DNA from: Bin25 sp965221765
GTDB lineage: Bacteria; Bacteroidota; Bacteroidia; Flavobacteriales; Flavobacteriaceae
DNA length: 64,000 nucleotides
Direction: 5' to 3'
Assembly (NCBI GenBank): GCA_965221765.1
Contig: OZ244911.1
Coordinates: 1,426,001 to 1,490,000, forward strand
Under the pieces are notes generated by a model that was not told the origin of the DNA, made no database searches, and saw only the letters and a program-made list of their open reading frames with translations. This document shows, piece after piece, positions 1-9,766 of this stretch (its first letter is position 1; each line of letters starts with the position of its first letter). Made by a program: the position numbers and the translations under genes.

Positions 1-339
1 TACAAAGTAAATGATTTTATTGTTTTTATAATCGGGATGCAATGCCACATCAAGCAAACCCCCTTGACCTCTATGATAAACAAAAGGTAAACCAGAAATT
101 GCAGTCTTTTGACCATCAACAGCATAGATTAATTCACCCCTTTTTTCTGTAATCAATAGTTCATTTTCAGAAATAAAATCCATGCCCCATGGAATATTCA
201 AACTATCGACCACAATTTGATAGGTGTAATTTACTTCTTCCGGCGATTCAATCAATGGGAGATTATCAGATCTGTCTTGACAATACAATAAAATCAATGG
301 ACAAAATAAAAGCCCAATGGCCGGAAGTAATCGTTTCAT
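1..339 (-). CDS. PQQ-dependent sugar dehydrogenase-like protein, N-terminal part (runs off the window)
   Basis: Reading leftwards from the ATG at 339 gives 113 open codons to the window edge. The protein starts MKRLLPAIGLLFCPLILLYC, a signal peptide that may be a lipoprotein signal ending at Cys20, although Tyr at -1 is unusual for a lipobox. It continues with IPWGMDFISENELLITEK and RGELIYAV, then HRGQGGLLDVALHPDY. This is the first beta-propeller blade pattern of soluble aldose sugar dehydrogenases (GSDH family, PF07995), which oxidise sugars in the periplasm using PQQ. The rest of the propeller lies outside the window, so cofactor-binding residues cannot be checked. The family call is fairly safe; the substrate is unknown. 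Confidence 0.75.
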   Translation of the reverse strand, partial: MKRLLPAIGLLFCPLILLYCQDRSDNLPLIESPEEVNYTYQIVVDSLNIPWGMDFISENELLITEKRGELIYAVDGQKTAISGLPFVYHRGQGGLLDVALHPDYKNNKIIYFV

Positions 340-448
340 TGGCTAGCAATCTTACAAATCAGCAAAGTAGTAAAAATCACCTATTCATTTTCCAAAATTG
401 GACCCAAAAATTTCTATGAATTATATTTGCCTTGCCTCTTAATGGATT

Positions 449-522
449 CGGGATGTGGCGCAGCCTGGTAGCGCACACGCATGGGGTGCGTGGGGTCGCA
501 GGTTCAAATCCTGTCATCCCGA
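449..522 (+). tRNA. tRNA-Pro (anticodon GGG)
   Basis: A complete cloverleaf of 74 nt. The acceptor stem cgggatg pairs with catcccg, followed by discriminator A. The D stem is gcgc/gcgc. The anticodon stem cacgc/gcgtg encloses the loop atggggt, anticodon GGG. The T arm is gcagg-ttcaaat-cctgt. CCA is not encoded. It stands alone at the left edge of the insertion-sequence remnants. Confidence 0.95.
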
Positions 523-561
523 CAAAATAGATCTATCAAGCGACACATAAGGTAGAGTAAT

Positions 562-592
562 TAGTCGCTCTGTAAGGCCCCAAAATAGGAGC
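562..592 (+). repeat. solitary IS5-type terminal sequence
   Basis: This stretch begins tagtcgctct and resembles the first 30 or so bases of the IS5-like remnant at 5060 (tagtcgctcc, then an A-rich stretch and a ccaaa-type block). No matching right end is seen nearby. It looks like one end of a second copy, broken by the IS3-type remnant that follows. Similarity was judged by eye. Confidence 0.35.
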
Positions 593-639
593 CTTCTAAA
601 CTAGGATTTGATATTCTATTTTAATTTAAAATGCTACTA

Positions 640-1900
640 TGAAGTCCATTGAAAAAAGCAAATTTTCTGAATCACAGATCGTCCAAATCTAATCTCTACA
701 ATAGGAGAGACCGAACAGTGCGTGAGATCTGCCGAGAGCATTCGATTAGCTATCCTCCCCCTTTTTTTAACGTTGGAAATCCAACTATGGCGGGATGAAA
801 CAGAACCAACTCAACGTCTTGAGACCGACCAAGACGGCGTGATCTGATGTCAAGCGGATGGTTACGAATATCGCTTATGAGCATTAGGCGTTAAAACGTT
901 GATTAGAAAAAAGTGGTAAGGCTTGTCGAAAAGCGTCGATTTGTAGGGTATTGGATTCCAGCAGAGGGTATGCGACGTCGGCAGGCCCGTCCTAATACCA
1001 ATTTGCTTTCTGAATTATATGAAATTGATTTACTCTCATTATCGTTTTGAGAGACCAATTGTAGTTTAAAAAACAAAAAACATTTTATGAATTTAAAAAG
1101 TAATTCAAAACGCAACTTAGTATAAGGTCTCGTTGCGTTGATCGGTCGATGATGACCGATTCAAAACGCCACCCATCCATGACCACCTCCAAGGACTATT
1201 GAATGCCCTAATCCGAGAACATCCAACCGATGGATTTCGAAAGAGGTTTCATCGCCTTGGCTGGATGGCCAAAGCAATCTGGAATCACCAACGAATCTAT
1301 CGTTTGTATGAGCCTTTGGGATGGCATTGAGGTAAGAAAGCCAAGCGTGGAGCGCCCAGCGTGTCCAACAACCCCAGATGCACCCTGTGGATGGTCCTAT
1401 CACCTGGCATGCCGATGTCATGCATGATACGCTTTCCTGTAGAAAAATAGTTCGACTATTTCATGTGATGGATGATCATCATCGAGAGGGGGTTTGCTAT
1501 GTTGTATCGATCCCTCGTTATATTCGAAAAGGGGTGTTCAAGCATGGGATTCCTTAATCGCATGGCTAGGAAAAGCCTAGAGCATCCGGGTAGATCATGG
1601 ACCTGAATTTATCGCTCATCATTTCAAAGATTGGCCAAACAAAGAAGCATGACCAATGGATGATATCCCACCAAGCAAGCCTATGCAGAATAGGTTGATT
1701 GAACGCTATCATGGTTCGATGCTCCAAGAAGTGTTGGATGCCGATCTATTCGAATCGCTCGATACAGCTAGAGAAATCACGAGGCAGTGGTGATGGCAAT
1801 AGAATAACCGACATTCGTATGCTGGCCTGAAAAACCAGATGCCCATGGCATTTTTGAACCAGCATGGGACATCGAGATGTCCCATGCTGACTATAGATCA
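640..1900 (+). pseudogene. decayed IS3-family (IS407-like) transposase
   Basis: Pieces of both IS3 reading frames can be read across many stops and frameshifts. The OrfA start is MKSIEKSKFSESQIVQ (640), followed by VREICREHSISY. OrfB pieces follow: NALIREHPTDGFRKRFHRLG near 1210, WHADVMHDTLS near 1405, FHVMDDHHREG near 1460, VDHGPEFIAHHFKDW near 1590, and ERYHGSMLQEVLDADLFESL near 1700. These contain parts of the DDE core (D in HVMDD, D in VDHGPEF, E in ERYHG). No frame is long enough to be functional. One hand-counted line (1321-1380) is 57% G+C, well above the neighbouring core genes, which fits imported DNA. Intact elements of this family make an OrfAB fusion by frameshifting; this copy clearly cannot. 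Confidence 0.8.
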
Positions 1901-1992
1901 TAAGGAAAAAAACTATATTTTAGAGCACTTCGATTTAATGGGATAGCACAAATGATATGTTTTGTTATCATTCGAAGTTTATATATAAAAAC

Positions 1993-4446
1993 ATGAAGCA
2001 AAGAAATAAATTGTTTAATGTCGAGTTTATAAAAATTAAATGCGTACCATGGAGTGTCATACTTCTATTGATAATATCAACTGGTTATGCACAGCGTAGC
2101 AATCATGCTTGGGATACAAATGGGAATGCCATCAACTTTGGCGATATTACCGAACTAAATAGTACGCAGCATTTCACTTTTGAAGCTTGGATAAAGATAG
2201 ATACTTGGGTAAACTGGTCTACTATTTTCCATAAAAGAGGCAATAATCGACATACGGAAAATATAGATATACAGTTAGGAGATCATAACCGAAGGCTATA
2301 TTTTCATATAGCTAATGGAACTAATAATGTAATCTCTTTAGATAACGCTCTTCCTAATAATCATCAGTGGTACCATGTGGCTTTGGTCTATGATGGAACC
2401 GCTACAAAGAAGTTGAGATTTTATCGAGATGGTGTGGAGTTGGTTTCTTCAAACTATCCTTTTCCTACTCAGACACCAAGTACTTCCGGCACTTTTATGG
2501 TTGCTGGAAATGGGTTCGATGGTAAGATCGATGAAGTTCGTTTGTGGCGAATAAGTGCTAGCACTCAAGAGATAAAAAACAGATTCAAAGGAACTATCAA
2601 TAATATTCGTTCTGATTATAGCGACCTGATCGGTTACTGGAATTTCGATTTTGATATGAGTTTCCGAAGGATAGTCGATGAAACTAATACCTACCCTGGT
2701 AGTTTTTCGTCTTCGCCATCTCCCAAGCATATTACGGTCACAGATAATGATTATTTCTTTTATCGCAAGGTGATTACGTTTGTTCCTATTTGGGGCATAA
2801 GAGCAAAGAAGTTCACCCAATTTCAAGCTCCTCATGTCAACCGGGTGATCTACTCTGGCCAACTAGGGTGCACGGCTAATGGGAATCTCTTTGACCTCGC
2901 TCCAGACAATGATGCTAGCATGATAGGATCGGTGAACTATCTTTCTAACTTTTCCGGCAGAAATGATGGCGTATTAGATTTCCCGGGTCATCCTAGTGCG
3001 TACATGCAAGCTTCAAATGCTCACTCGCTATTTTTTTTCAATGCGGGGGCTAGTGATAGTACTGCGGAATCCCGGTTTTCTTTTGCTGCATGGATATATA
3101 TTGATACATGGAAAGCCGATGCATCCATAGTGAGCAAAAGGCAAGATGAAAATCATAGAGTACAAATTCAATTGGGACCGAATGATGGTCATAATATGCT
3201 TGTTTTTTATGTTAGTAATGGGAGCAATACTTCGTTTAGTATCCATGGCGCATTGCAGACTGGGCAGTGGCACCATATAGGTCTCGCCTATAATGGAGAG
3301 ACTTCTATTAATAGTGATCGCTTGAAATTTTATGTTGATGGGATAGAAAAGACCCTAAATATAGGTAGCAATACCATTCCTACTAAACTTCCTAATATTT
3401 CATCAGATATAGAAATAGGAAGGGGATTTGATGGGAAAATGGATGAGATCAGGATTTATCCAGGCTTCTGGGGCCAGAACCAATTTACAAATCTTATGAA
3501 TAATAACTTTATTAATAATGAAGGATATGTTGGTTGGAATACTCGTGCTTATTGGCCTATCCAAGGAGGAACTTCTTCCGCAGGAATAGACTATGGTAAT
3601 TGGAAACGAGATATTGAAAGAATCAGAGCCATTAATGTTCTTGGTCAAACCATTACCTTAGGGATTGGAGCTCCTAGCCTTTGGCCCACCGTGGTGGCTG
3701 ATGCTAAGGCAAGGACAACACTGGCCAATGAGTTGGCAACTTTTGTCAATGGAGTAAGTGATTTCATAGGGGTTGATGTTGATTTCGAATACCCTAGTGA
3801 TACTACAGGGGCTAATCTCAGTCAATTTTTAGTTCAGTTGAGAGCTCATATGCCAGATAAAGAAATTTCTACGGCAATAGGCCGAACCAATAGAAATCAG
3901 TACAATCTCACTGCTCAGGCAATTGATGCCGTTGATGGCGTCACGATCCGAACTTATCAGGAGAGAGCAAGCAATTGGCCTAGTACTTTACAAAAGTTAC
4001 TAAATCATGGCTATCCTAGAAAGAAGTTATGGGCAGGTTTTGGTTCTTATGGCTGGAAAAAAAAGGTGAGCGATCCTGGACCGAGAGAAATCTTTTATAA
4101 TAATATACTGACTCAAACAGCTGGTACTAGCAAAGATGTAGGGGCTGATGGCTCCATCAACAACTTTTTTATCAATGGTACGGAATATATTTTCAGTGGT
4201 AGGGATGAGTTTGCCAAGCTTGCACAACGAATGATTGATGATGGTATTGGCGGAGTTTTTGAGTTTACTCTGCCCAGCGATCAAACTAATTTTGGCCCAG
4301 TGGCCCTGTGGCGCTCTTTGGTAGAATTAATGGCTCCAAATAATGGCCTCAGTACTAGAGATATAAGCACTATCTCCTCTACTCCAAGCAGTTTATCAGC
4401 TGGCGCGATATTTGGTAGGGAGGGTCATCGATTTATCTTGGATTGA
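1993..4446 (+). CDS. secreted GH18-type glycoside hydrolase with two LamG domains
   Basis: The start at 1993 puts a basic n-region before the hydrophobic stretch SVILLLIISTGYAQ, a signal peptide ending AQ. A longer start at 1957 would add 12 residues ahead of it. Two concanavalin-A-like LamG domains follow (about residues 35-185 and 330-485). Each has the family pattern FTFEAWIKIDTW / FSFAAWIYIDTW, WYHVALVYDG / WHHIGLAYNG and FDGKIDEVRLW / FDGKMDEIRIY. The C-terminal part (about 500-785) is GH18-like: VGWNTRAYW opens the barrel and FIGVDVDFEYP near residue 592 is the DxxDxDxE motif, with the catalytic Glu kept and the first Asp replaced by Ile. The enzyme probably acts on chitin or a related beta-1,4-linked amino sugar after binding glycan through LamG. 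There is no recognisable type IX C-terminal sorting domain, and the tail REGHRFILD looks atypical, so the C-terminus may be damaged. Confidence 0.8.
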   Translation: MKQRNKLFNVEFIKIKCVPWSVILLLIISTGYAQRSNHAWDTNGNAINFGDITELNSTQHFTFEAWIKIDTWVNWSTIFHKRGNNRHTENIDIQLGDHNRRLYFHIANGTNNVISLDNALPNNHQWYHVALVYDGTATKKLRFYRDGVELVSSNYPFPTQTPSTSGTFMVAGNGFDGKIDEVRLWRISASTQEIKNRFKGTINNIRSDYSDLIGYWNFDFDMSFRRIVDETNTYPGSFSSSPSPKHITVTDNDYFFYRKVITFVPIWGIRAKKFTQFQAPHVNRVIYSGQLGCTANGNLFDLAPDNDASMIGSVNYLSNFSGRNDGVLDFPGHPSAYMQASNAHSLFFFNAGASDSTAESRFSFAAWIYIDTWKADASIVSKRQDENHRVQIQLGPNDGHNMLVFYVSNGSNTSFSIHGALQTGQWHHIGLAYNGETSINSDRLKFYVDGIEKTLNIGSNTIPTKLPNISSDIEIGRGFDGKMDEIRIYPGFWGQNQFTNLMNNNFINNEGYVGWNTRAYWPIQGGTSSAGIDYGNWKRDIERIRAINVLGQTITLGIGAPSLWPTVVADAKARTTLANELATFVNGVSDFIGVDVDFEYPSDTTGANLSQFLVQLRAHMPDKEISTAIGRTNRNQYNLTAQAIDAVDGVTIRTYQERASNWPSTLQKLLNHGYPRKKLWAGFGSYGWKKKVSDPGPREIFYNNILTQTAGTSKDVGADGSINNFFINGTEYIFSGRDEFAKLAQRMIDDGIGGVFEFTLPSDQTNFGPVALWRSLVELMAPNNGLSTRDISTISSTPSSLSAGAIFGREGHRFILD

Positions 4447-4535
4447 TAATCGTCGAGATGAATAAGGCTTCAAGATCGAGGGTAAGATAGGCTCGAGTCG
4501 TTTTATGGATATACCAACTATATCTGCTAATGCTA

Positions 4536-4558
4536 CCCATCTCTTATATTGAGATGGG
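4536..4558 (+). terminator. hairpin after the GH18 gene
   Basis: cccatctc and gagatggg form a perfect 8-bp stem around the loop ttatatt, followed by attatttgctttt. It sits 90 bases after the stop of the GH18-type gene and fits an intrinsic terminator, though the T-run is interrupted. Confidence 0.55.
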
Positions 4559-4803
4559 ATTATTTGCTTTTACCACCGATATTGATCTAGTAAGAAGTAC
4601 TAATAGCGTGGATGAATCGGTTTTTAGGACGAATAATGCAGATTACTTTGATATCTCCTAGAGGATCTGCGGGTTTTTGTAGATGAGCGTTCTTATATAC
4701 TGATAGTTGAATTACTGAATCACAGAGGGTTGACTTGATTGCATTTCCAATGGTAAGCTTGCCATAGAAGAAGATTGACTTAAAAGAAAATATGGTTCTA
4801 ACA

Positions 4804-5001
4804 TCATTTGTGTGGAAAAAGGTTCCAATGAGCACAGAAGAATGAAACAGAGGCTCTGAGATGTTCATAATTTAGGAAGCCTTTGGCCACGGTGATGACT
4901 TCTTGGATTTTTCCATTGATTCGTTCGGCCCTCGCATTGGATGGTTCGAAGATCATGGCGTGTAATAAGCCATCTAAGTGCTTTTGAAACATTTTGGCCA
5001 C
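4804..5001 (-). pseudogene. C-terminal remnant of an ISL3-family transposase
   Basis: The 65-residue frame contains SNARAERINGKIQEVI followed by AKGFLNYEHLRASVSFF and ends LFPHK. This matches the C-terminal end of ISL3-type transposases, where the pattern is SNAxAERxNGKIQ, a GYRxF stretch, then an IxFFxGxLxLYPH end. The catalytic N-terminal two thirds are absent. Its upstream side is cut close to the IS5-like element that begins at 5060, suggesting one element inserted into another. Confidence 0.65.
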
Positions 5002-5059
5002 ATAGGATGATGGGTTTGATTCTCGTGTCTATCACATGCTGATACCAAAGGGTAGTAGC

Positions 5060-5620
5060 TAGTCGCTCCTTAAAAAGTCCAAATATAGTCTCCAGTCCCC
5101 TTATATAGGGGGTTGAATGGTGTCCTACTGGCCGAGACAGGGTTTTGAAATCTGCGATGAAATGCGTATCATGTGCTTAAAATCTTGTAGAAATGATTAA
5201 AAAAGTAGCCCCCCCAACAGCCCTAGTTATTGGACTAGGCATGGAATGCGATTCTCCATCCAAACCATCGCATCTAATGGCTGGCCGATGCGATGGACTG
5301 GTCTACTTTTGGAAAGTGATACCGCGTATCAAAAACACAAGCAGCAGAAAAAATTCCGACGCCGAGCCGCCATGGAGCCACGATGGGCCACCTCAAAACA
5401 TAACATCGCCTGCAATAAAACGATCTGATGGGCGCCCAATGGCCAACGATCAATGCCTATTTAGCCGCTACAGGGTGGCATTTGAAAAAATGTATAGAAC
5501 AACTAGTGCAAGAGGTTCTTTTTTATTTTTTCAGAAGGGCTCGATGTTCAGCTCAAAGAACTTCAATAATAAAAATAAGTGAACGACAACTGGTAAAAAA
5601 GAGTTTTTAAGGAGCGACTA
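5060..5620 (+). mobile_element. internally deleted IS5-family element with perfect 17-bp inverted ends
   Basis: The left end tagtcgctccttaaaaa (5060-5076) and the right end at 5604-5620 are exact reverse complements. The outermost TA can be read as the target duplication. Inside, frames between about 5246 and 5560 give RRRAAMEPRWATSKHN, then in another frame AYLAATGWHLKKCIEQL. This is the C-terminal signature of IS5-type transposases (RRAAIEPxIGHLKSDHR ... LAAxxxNxKK). At 561 bp it is shorter than usual family members, and the frame is broken by stops and shifts, so it is a dead element. A conserved-looking left end also occurs at 562. Confidence 0.7.
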
Positions 5621-5874
5621 TTTAATGCCATATTTAACTCCCCACCACAATATAATCCCATATGGAACTCAAACTTTGATGCGACTCTGATAGGTGTGCA
5701 CGAAACCTTGTGAGTTTTGATGGGGTTAGGGTTTCTTACCTAATGTAAAAAGTATAAGATTTGTTATGAACCGAATGCTGATTATTCTGTTGAATTATTA
5801 CGAATAAGATGGGGATATGCTCTGTCTAGAAATGGAGGCTTTCCAATGCCAAATACCAATTTCAAATAAAAAAA

Positions 5875-6390
5875 TTAGAATCCTAATTCTCGCTTAACAT
5901 CAGCCATCAAGTCTTTTCCCTTGGCTACAATAACGCTGCCTCCTGGAGAAGAATCAAGTACATAGTTAAATCCTTGAGCTTGAGCAACGGCTTCGATGGC
6001 AGTACGGGCTTGTTCAATCAAAGGATTCATGAGTTCTCCTTGTTTTTTTTGTAGTTCTAAAGAAGCGGTTTGACGAAATTCCGAAATGTTCTGTTGCATG
6101 CTTTCTAATTCTCTTGATCTTTGTTGATTGATTAAATCAGATTGATTTTCAGCGTCAGCCGCATAATTTTGAGCCTTGGTTTGGTATTCTTTGACTGAAG
6201 AATCTAGTTCAGTCGAATACTGCTTTTCAAGATTTTCGAGTTCTTTATTGACTGCAATGACTTCAGGCATTTCACTCAACAATTGTTGAGTATTGATATG
6301 AGCAATAGTATTTTGAGCTTTGGCAGAAAATGAAGATACTAGTACAAAAAGAATACATAATAAAGTGTATGTTGTAGTAGATTTTGTCAT
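5875..6390 (-). CDS. ompH: OmpH/Skp-family periplasmic chaperone
   Basis: The protein has 171 residues with a signal peptide ending FSAKAQ, then the short beta strand IAHINTQQLLSEMPE typical of OmpH. A long charged helical coiled coil follows (about 45-120), and the C-terminal segment FNYVLDSSPGGSVIVAKGKD rejoins the body. Skp-like trimers hold unfolded outer-membrane proteins in the periplasm before delivery to the BAM complex. It is the last gene of the minus-strand run with bamA just upstream, the usual Bacteroidota arrangement, so joint transcription is likely. The length is normal for the family. Confidence 0.9.
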   Translation of the reverse strand: MTKSTTTYTLLCILFVLVSSFSAKAQNTIAHINTQQLLSEMPEVIAVNKELENLEKQYSTELDSSVKEYQTKAQNYAADAENQSDLINQQRSRELESMQQNISEFRQTASLELQKKQGELMNPLIEQARTAIEAVAQAQGFNYVLDSSPGGSVIVAKGKDLMADVKRELGF

Positions 6391-6507
6391 TGTTATCTGT
6401 ATTAGGTTGAAGAATACTTTAATAGGTTAGAAAGTTTTTTAGGGCAACAAATATCGTAAATTAAATTGACTGTTGAATAGGCGGATAACCTCGTATTAAT
6501 GAAAAAA

Positions 6508-9072
6508 TCAAAATTGTTGTCCAATAATAAAATGAGTTTCCCATCCATTGGCTTCTCCACTAGGCGAGTTCGGATTATCAAAACCATAACCAAAATCAAT
6601 ACCCAGTAGCCCAAAGGCAGGCATGAAAATTCTAATGCCGCCTCCTGCAGATCGTTTTGAATTAAAAGGATTAAAATCTTTAAAGCGATCATAGCCATTT
6701 CCAGATTCTAAAAAGGTCAAAGCAAATATTGAAGCTGCTGGTTTGAGTGAAATGGGATATCGCACTTCGATAGTGAATTTATTATAAATAATAGACCCAT
6801 CTCTAGAGGACAAGGATTGATTATCATACCCTCTGAGAGCAATATTTTCACGACCGTCCAAAGCATAATTTTGCATACCGTCTCCTCCAAGATAAAATCG
6901 TTCAAAAGGTATCAGACCGCGATCATTATCATAAGCCCCAATAAATCCAAAATCTGCTTGAGTTTTTAGAACAAATTTATTAATCAAAGGGGTATACCAA
7001 GTCCCATTAAATTTTATTTTATAAAATTCAAGCCATCGAAATCGTTCTTGATCAATCAATTCACGATCGGGATTTCCATCGGCATCTTGATATCTAGGTT
7101 GATTTTCTAAATCGGCATAATCGATATTAGATAGCAGAGAATAGGGCGGGGTTAATTTCGCTCGAATTGTAAAGGTTGAACCGCCTATTGGAAATATGGG
7201 ATTGGTAAAGGTATTATTTCTTGAAAGGGCTATTTCGTAAGCAAAATTATTAGCAACACCATTTCCGAAAGTAAATAGGCCGGTGAAATAATTATTGAAA
7301 TCATAGTATTGATACGCTAGACTTTGAGATAATTGGAAATAATCATCAGGAATTTGTAACCGCCTAGCTAGTCCAATGGATGCCCCGCTGATCTGAAAAG
7401 ATTGGCTCTTATCGGCTCGACCGGTAAAATAATCGTACCGATATTGAATGGTATGAGAAAAAGAAGTCGAAAAGTTCACTGGTTGACGACCTCCAAGCCA
7501 TGGTTCAGAAAAACTAAAGCTATAGGTATTGTAAAATTGACTAGATTGCAGACGTAAACTCAAATTTTGTCCGTCTCCCATGGGAAGAGGCTTGTATTCT
7601 TTCCCGTTAAAAATATTACGCATCGAAAAATTGTTAAAAGACAAGCCCAAGGTTCCTATAAAGCCCCCTCCACCGTATCCGCCTTGTAGTTGAATTTGAC
7701 TAGCACCAGTTTCTGTTAAAGGAAAGGAAATATCCACCGTACCAGCATTCGGATCCGCATTATCAAAATTGGGATTTATTTTTTCAGCATCAAAATATCC
7801 CAATTGCCCAAGTTCTCGAATGGATCGCACCAATTGGTCTTGGCTATAGATTTGCCCTGGTCTTGTTCTAATTTCACGATAAATGACATGGTCATTGGTT
7901 CGATCATTACCTGACACAGAAATTTTATTGAATTGAGCTAATTTTCCTTCACTGATTCTCACTTCAAAATCAATGGTATCTCGTTCTGCACTGACTTCGA
8001 CTAAATTGATATTTGAAAATAGATATCCATTGTTTTTATAAAGATTTTCTACATTATCAGCATCTGGATTTCCAACTTCTGAAATACGCTTTTTAAGTAA
8101 ACTGCTATTATAGATATCTCCTTTTTGAATGCCGGTTTTTTGTTTTAGAAAGTAATCGCTATATACTGTATTTCCTACAAAATCGATATCTCCAAAATAG
8201 TACTGATCGCCTTCTTCAATCTCTATGTTGATGGACAGAAATCTATCATTTTTAGGAATGATAGTATCAGAAAGAATTCTGGCATCTCGATACCCTTTTT
8301 CTTTAAGATGTTCAACTAAAGAAATCAAATCTTCTTGATAATCTTCTTCAATAAACTTTGATTTTTTCCAAAATCGTAGCTTATTTTTCTTTTTAGTGTT
8401 TTTGAGTTTTTTTCTTAGATATGGTCCCCTAAACACTTCATTATTTTTAAAATCAATATCTGAAATTTTGACACGAGTTCCTCGATCAATAAAAACTAAT
8501 AATTCGGATTGATTGATATTGAGACTATCGGGACGTGTATTGAGAGTGACTTTGGCATTGAGAAAACCATCGTCTTTATAGGTTTCTATAATATAATTTC
8601 TCGTATTGGTTAAAAAGCTTTCAGAAAGTTTTTTCCCAGCAGTTAATTCGGTTTCTTCAGTCAATGATTCTTGTTTTCCCTTTTTAATCCCTCTAAAACT
8701 AACTTTTGATAAGGTGGGTAATTCATCAACTTCAATTTCAATAGAAATATTATTTCCACTGATTCGGGTCGCATAAACATTGATATTACTGAATAAATCT
8801 AGATTCCATAGCTTATTGATTACCGATGAAATCACTTCACCAGGCACTTTAATTTGTTGACCAACAAAAAGACCAGTATAAGAAATCAAGGTTTGATGAT
8901 TAAATGTTTTTAATCCTTGAACGCTGATACTATCAATTGTGTAATTTCTTCCTGAGACATAATCAGTCGTTTGACCAAAGGTCAACAAGGGAATAAAAAT
9001 CAGAATAAGTAAAAGTTTAGATGTATTAAACTGCAAAAACCTTTTGTTTGATTTGATGACTAGTTTTTCCAT
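6508..9072 (-). CDS. bamA: outer membrane protein assembly factor BamA
   Basis: BamA folds and inserts beta-barrel proteins into the outer membrane. The N-terminal half carries POTRA repeats (for example YTIDSISVQGLKTFNHQTL, YFGDIDFVGNTVYSD, FNKISVSGNDRTNDHVIY). The C-terminal half is the 16-strand barrel, including the conserved FYLGGDGMQNYALDG and RGYDNQSL region (VRGF-type loop), and ends in Phe (HFIIGQQF) as outer-membrane proteins do. The ATG at 9072 gives a 34-residue signal peptide but overlaps uppS by 47 bases. An ATG at 9099 is possible, and a TTG at 9036 would give a neat 22-residue signal (MQFNTSKLLLILIFIPLLTF...). The order uppS-bamA-ompH is conserved in the phylum. Confidence 0.93.
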   Translation of the reverse strand: MEKLVIKSNKRFLQFNTSKLLLILIFIPLLTFGQTTDYVSGRNYTIDSISVQGLKTFNHQTLISYTGLFVGQQIKVPGEVISSVINKLWNLDLFSNINVYATRISGNNISIEIEVDELPTLSKVSFRGIKKGKQESLTEETELTAGKKLSESFLTNTRNYIIETYKDDGFLNAKVTLNTRPDSLNINQSELLVFIDRGTRVKISDIDFKNNEVFRGPYLRKKLKNTKKKNKLRFWKKSKFIEEDYQEDLISLVEHLKEKGYRDARILSDTIIPKNDRFLSINIEIEEGDQYYFGDIDFVGNTVYSDYFLKQKTGIQKGDIYNSSLLKKRISEVGNPDADNVENLYKNNGYLFSNINLVEVSAERDTIDFEVRISEGKLAQFNKISVSGNDRTNDHVIYREIRTRPGQIYSQDQLVRSIRELGQLGYFDAEKINPNFDNADPNAGTVDISFPLTETGASQIQLQGGYGGGGFIGTLGLSFNNFSMRNIFNGKEYKPLPMGDGQNLSLRLQSSQFYNTYSFSFSEPWLGGRQPVNFSTSFSHTIQYRYDYFTGRADKSQSFQISGASIGLARRLQIPDDYFQLSQSLAYQYYDFNNYFTGLFTFGNGVANNFAYEIALSRNNTFTNPIFPIGGSTFTIRAKLTPPYSLLSNIDYADLENQPRYQDADGNPDRELIDQERFRWLEFYKIKFNGTWYTPLINKFVLKTQADFGFIGAYDNDRGLIPFERFYLGGDGMQNYALDGRENIALRGYDNQSLSSRDGSIIYNKFTIEVRYPISLKPAASIFALTFLESGNGYDRFKDFNPFNSKRSAGGGIRIFMPAFGLLGIDFGYGFDNPNSPSGEANGWETHFIIGQQF

Positions 9073-9766
9073 ATCTTCTCTCTCGATTACTGTATTCATC
9101 TAAAGCCTTATGAAAATCTTGTTTGCTAAAATCGGGCCATAATTTATCATCAAAAAATAATTCGGCATATCCGGATTGCCAAAGTAAAAAATTACTCAAA
9201 CGATGTTCTCCACTTGTGCGAATTAAAAAATCAACATAAGGTAAAGATGCTGTATAGAGATTTTGGTTGATAATCTCTTGATTGATATCCTCAATATTAT
9301 AGACTCCGTTGATTACTTTTTGGACAATTAATTTGGTAGCTTCAGCAATTTCTTCTCTTGATTCATAACTAATGGCTAAGGTCAATTGGATGCCTTTGTG
9401 ATGGGATGTGCTTTGGATGATATTTTGTAGAACACGTCGTACTTCTTCAGATAAATCATTGAGATTCCCAATCACATTGATTTTAACTTGACTACCGACA
9501 ATACGTTGGAATTCAGTTTTTAGAGAATGAACCATTAAATTCATGATTACTGATATTTCATTTTCAGGTCGTTTCCAATTATCTTTTGAAAAGGCAAATA
9601 GGGTCAAATATTTGATTCCAAGATCTGAAGCTTCTTGTACGATTTCGACGGCACGATCTACTCCTTTTTGGTGGCCATAAGTGCGGGACTTTCCTATTTT
9701 TTCAGCCCAACGACCATTACCATCCATAATAATTGCCACATGTATAGGAACTTCATTGAATTGCAT
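9026..9766 (-). CDS. uppS: isoprenyl transferase (undecaprenyl diphosphate synthase)
   Basis: The protein has 246 residues. The cis-prenyltransferase motif HVAIIMDGNGRWAEK lies at residues 9-23, where the Asp binds the Mg-diphosphate. Further conserved blocks are LTLFAFSKDNWKRP and, near the C-terminus, DFLIRTSGEHRLSNFLLWQS and YAELFFDDKLWPDF. The enzyme condenses isopentenyl diphosphate units onto farnesyl diphosphate to make the C55 carrier for peptidoglycan and LPS. The 3' end overlaps the start of bamA, so translation of the two is probably coupled. Confidence 0.96.
   Translation of the reverse strand: MQFNEVPIHVAIIMDGNGRWAEKIGKSRTYGHQKGVDRAVEIVQEASDLGIKYLTLFAFSKDNWKRPENEISVIMNLMVHSLKTEFQRIVGSQVKINVIGNLNDLSEEVRRVLQNIIQSTSHHKGIQLTLAISYESREEIAEATKLIVQKVINGVYNIEDINQEIINQNLYTASLPYVDFLIRTSGEHRLSNFLLWQSGYAELFFDDKLWPDFSKQDFHKALDEYSNRERRYGKTSHQIKQKVFAV

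Noticed and set aside
1161..1427. Short frames on both strands near 1161-1427
   Set aside because: They fall inside the decayed IS3 transposase and are wrong-frame readings.
4587..4868. Minus-strand frame of 93 codons
   Set aside because: No family resemblance, and it partly overlaps the ISL3-like remnant in another frame.
5193..5582. Plus-strand frame of 129 codons
   Set aside because: It is a wrong-frame reading of the IS5-like remnant; the transposase-like residues lie in other frames.
6402..6698. Minus-strand frame of 98 codons at the end of bamA
   Set aside because: It is a shifted reading of the bamA 3' end; bamA itself runs in another frame to its normal terminal Phe.
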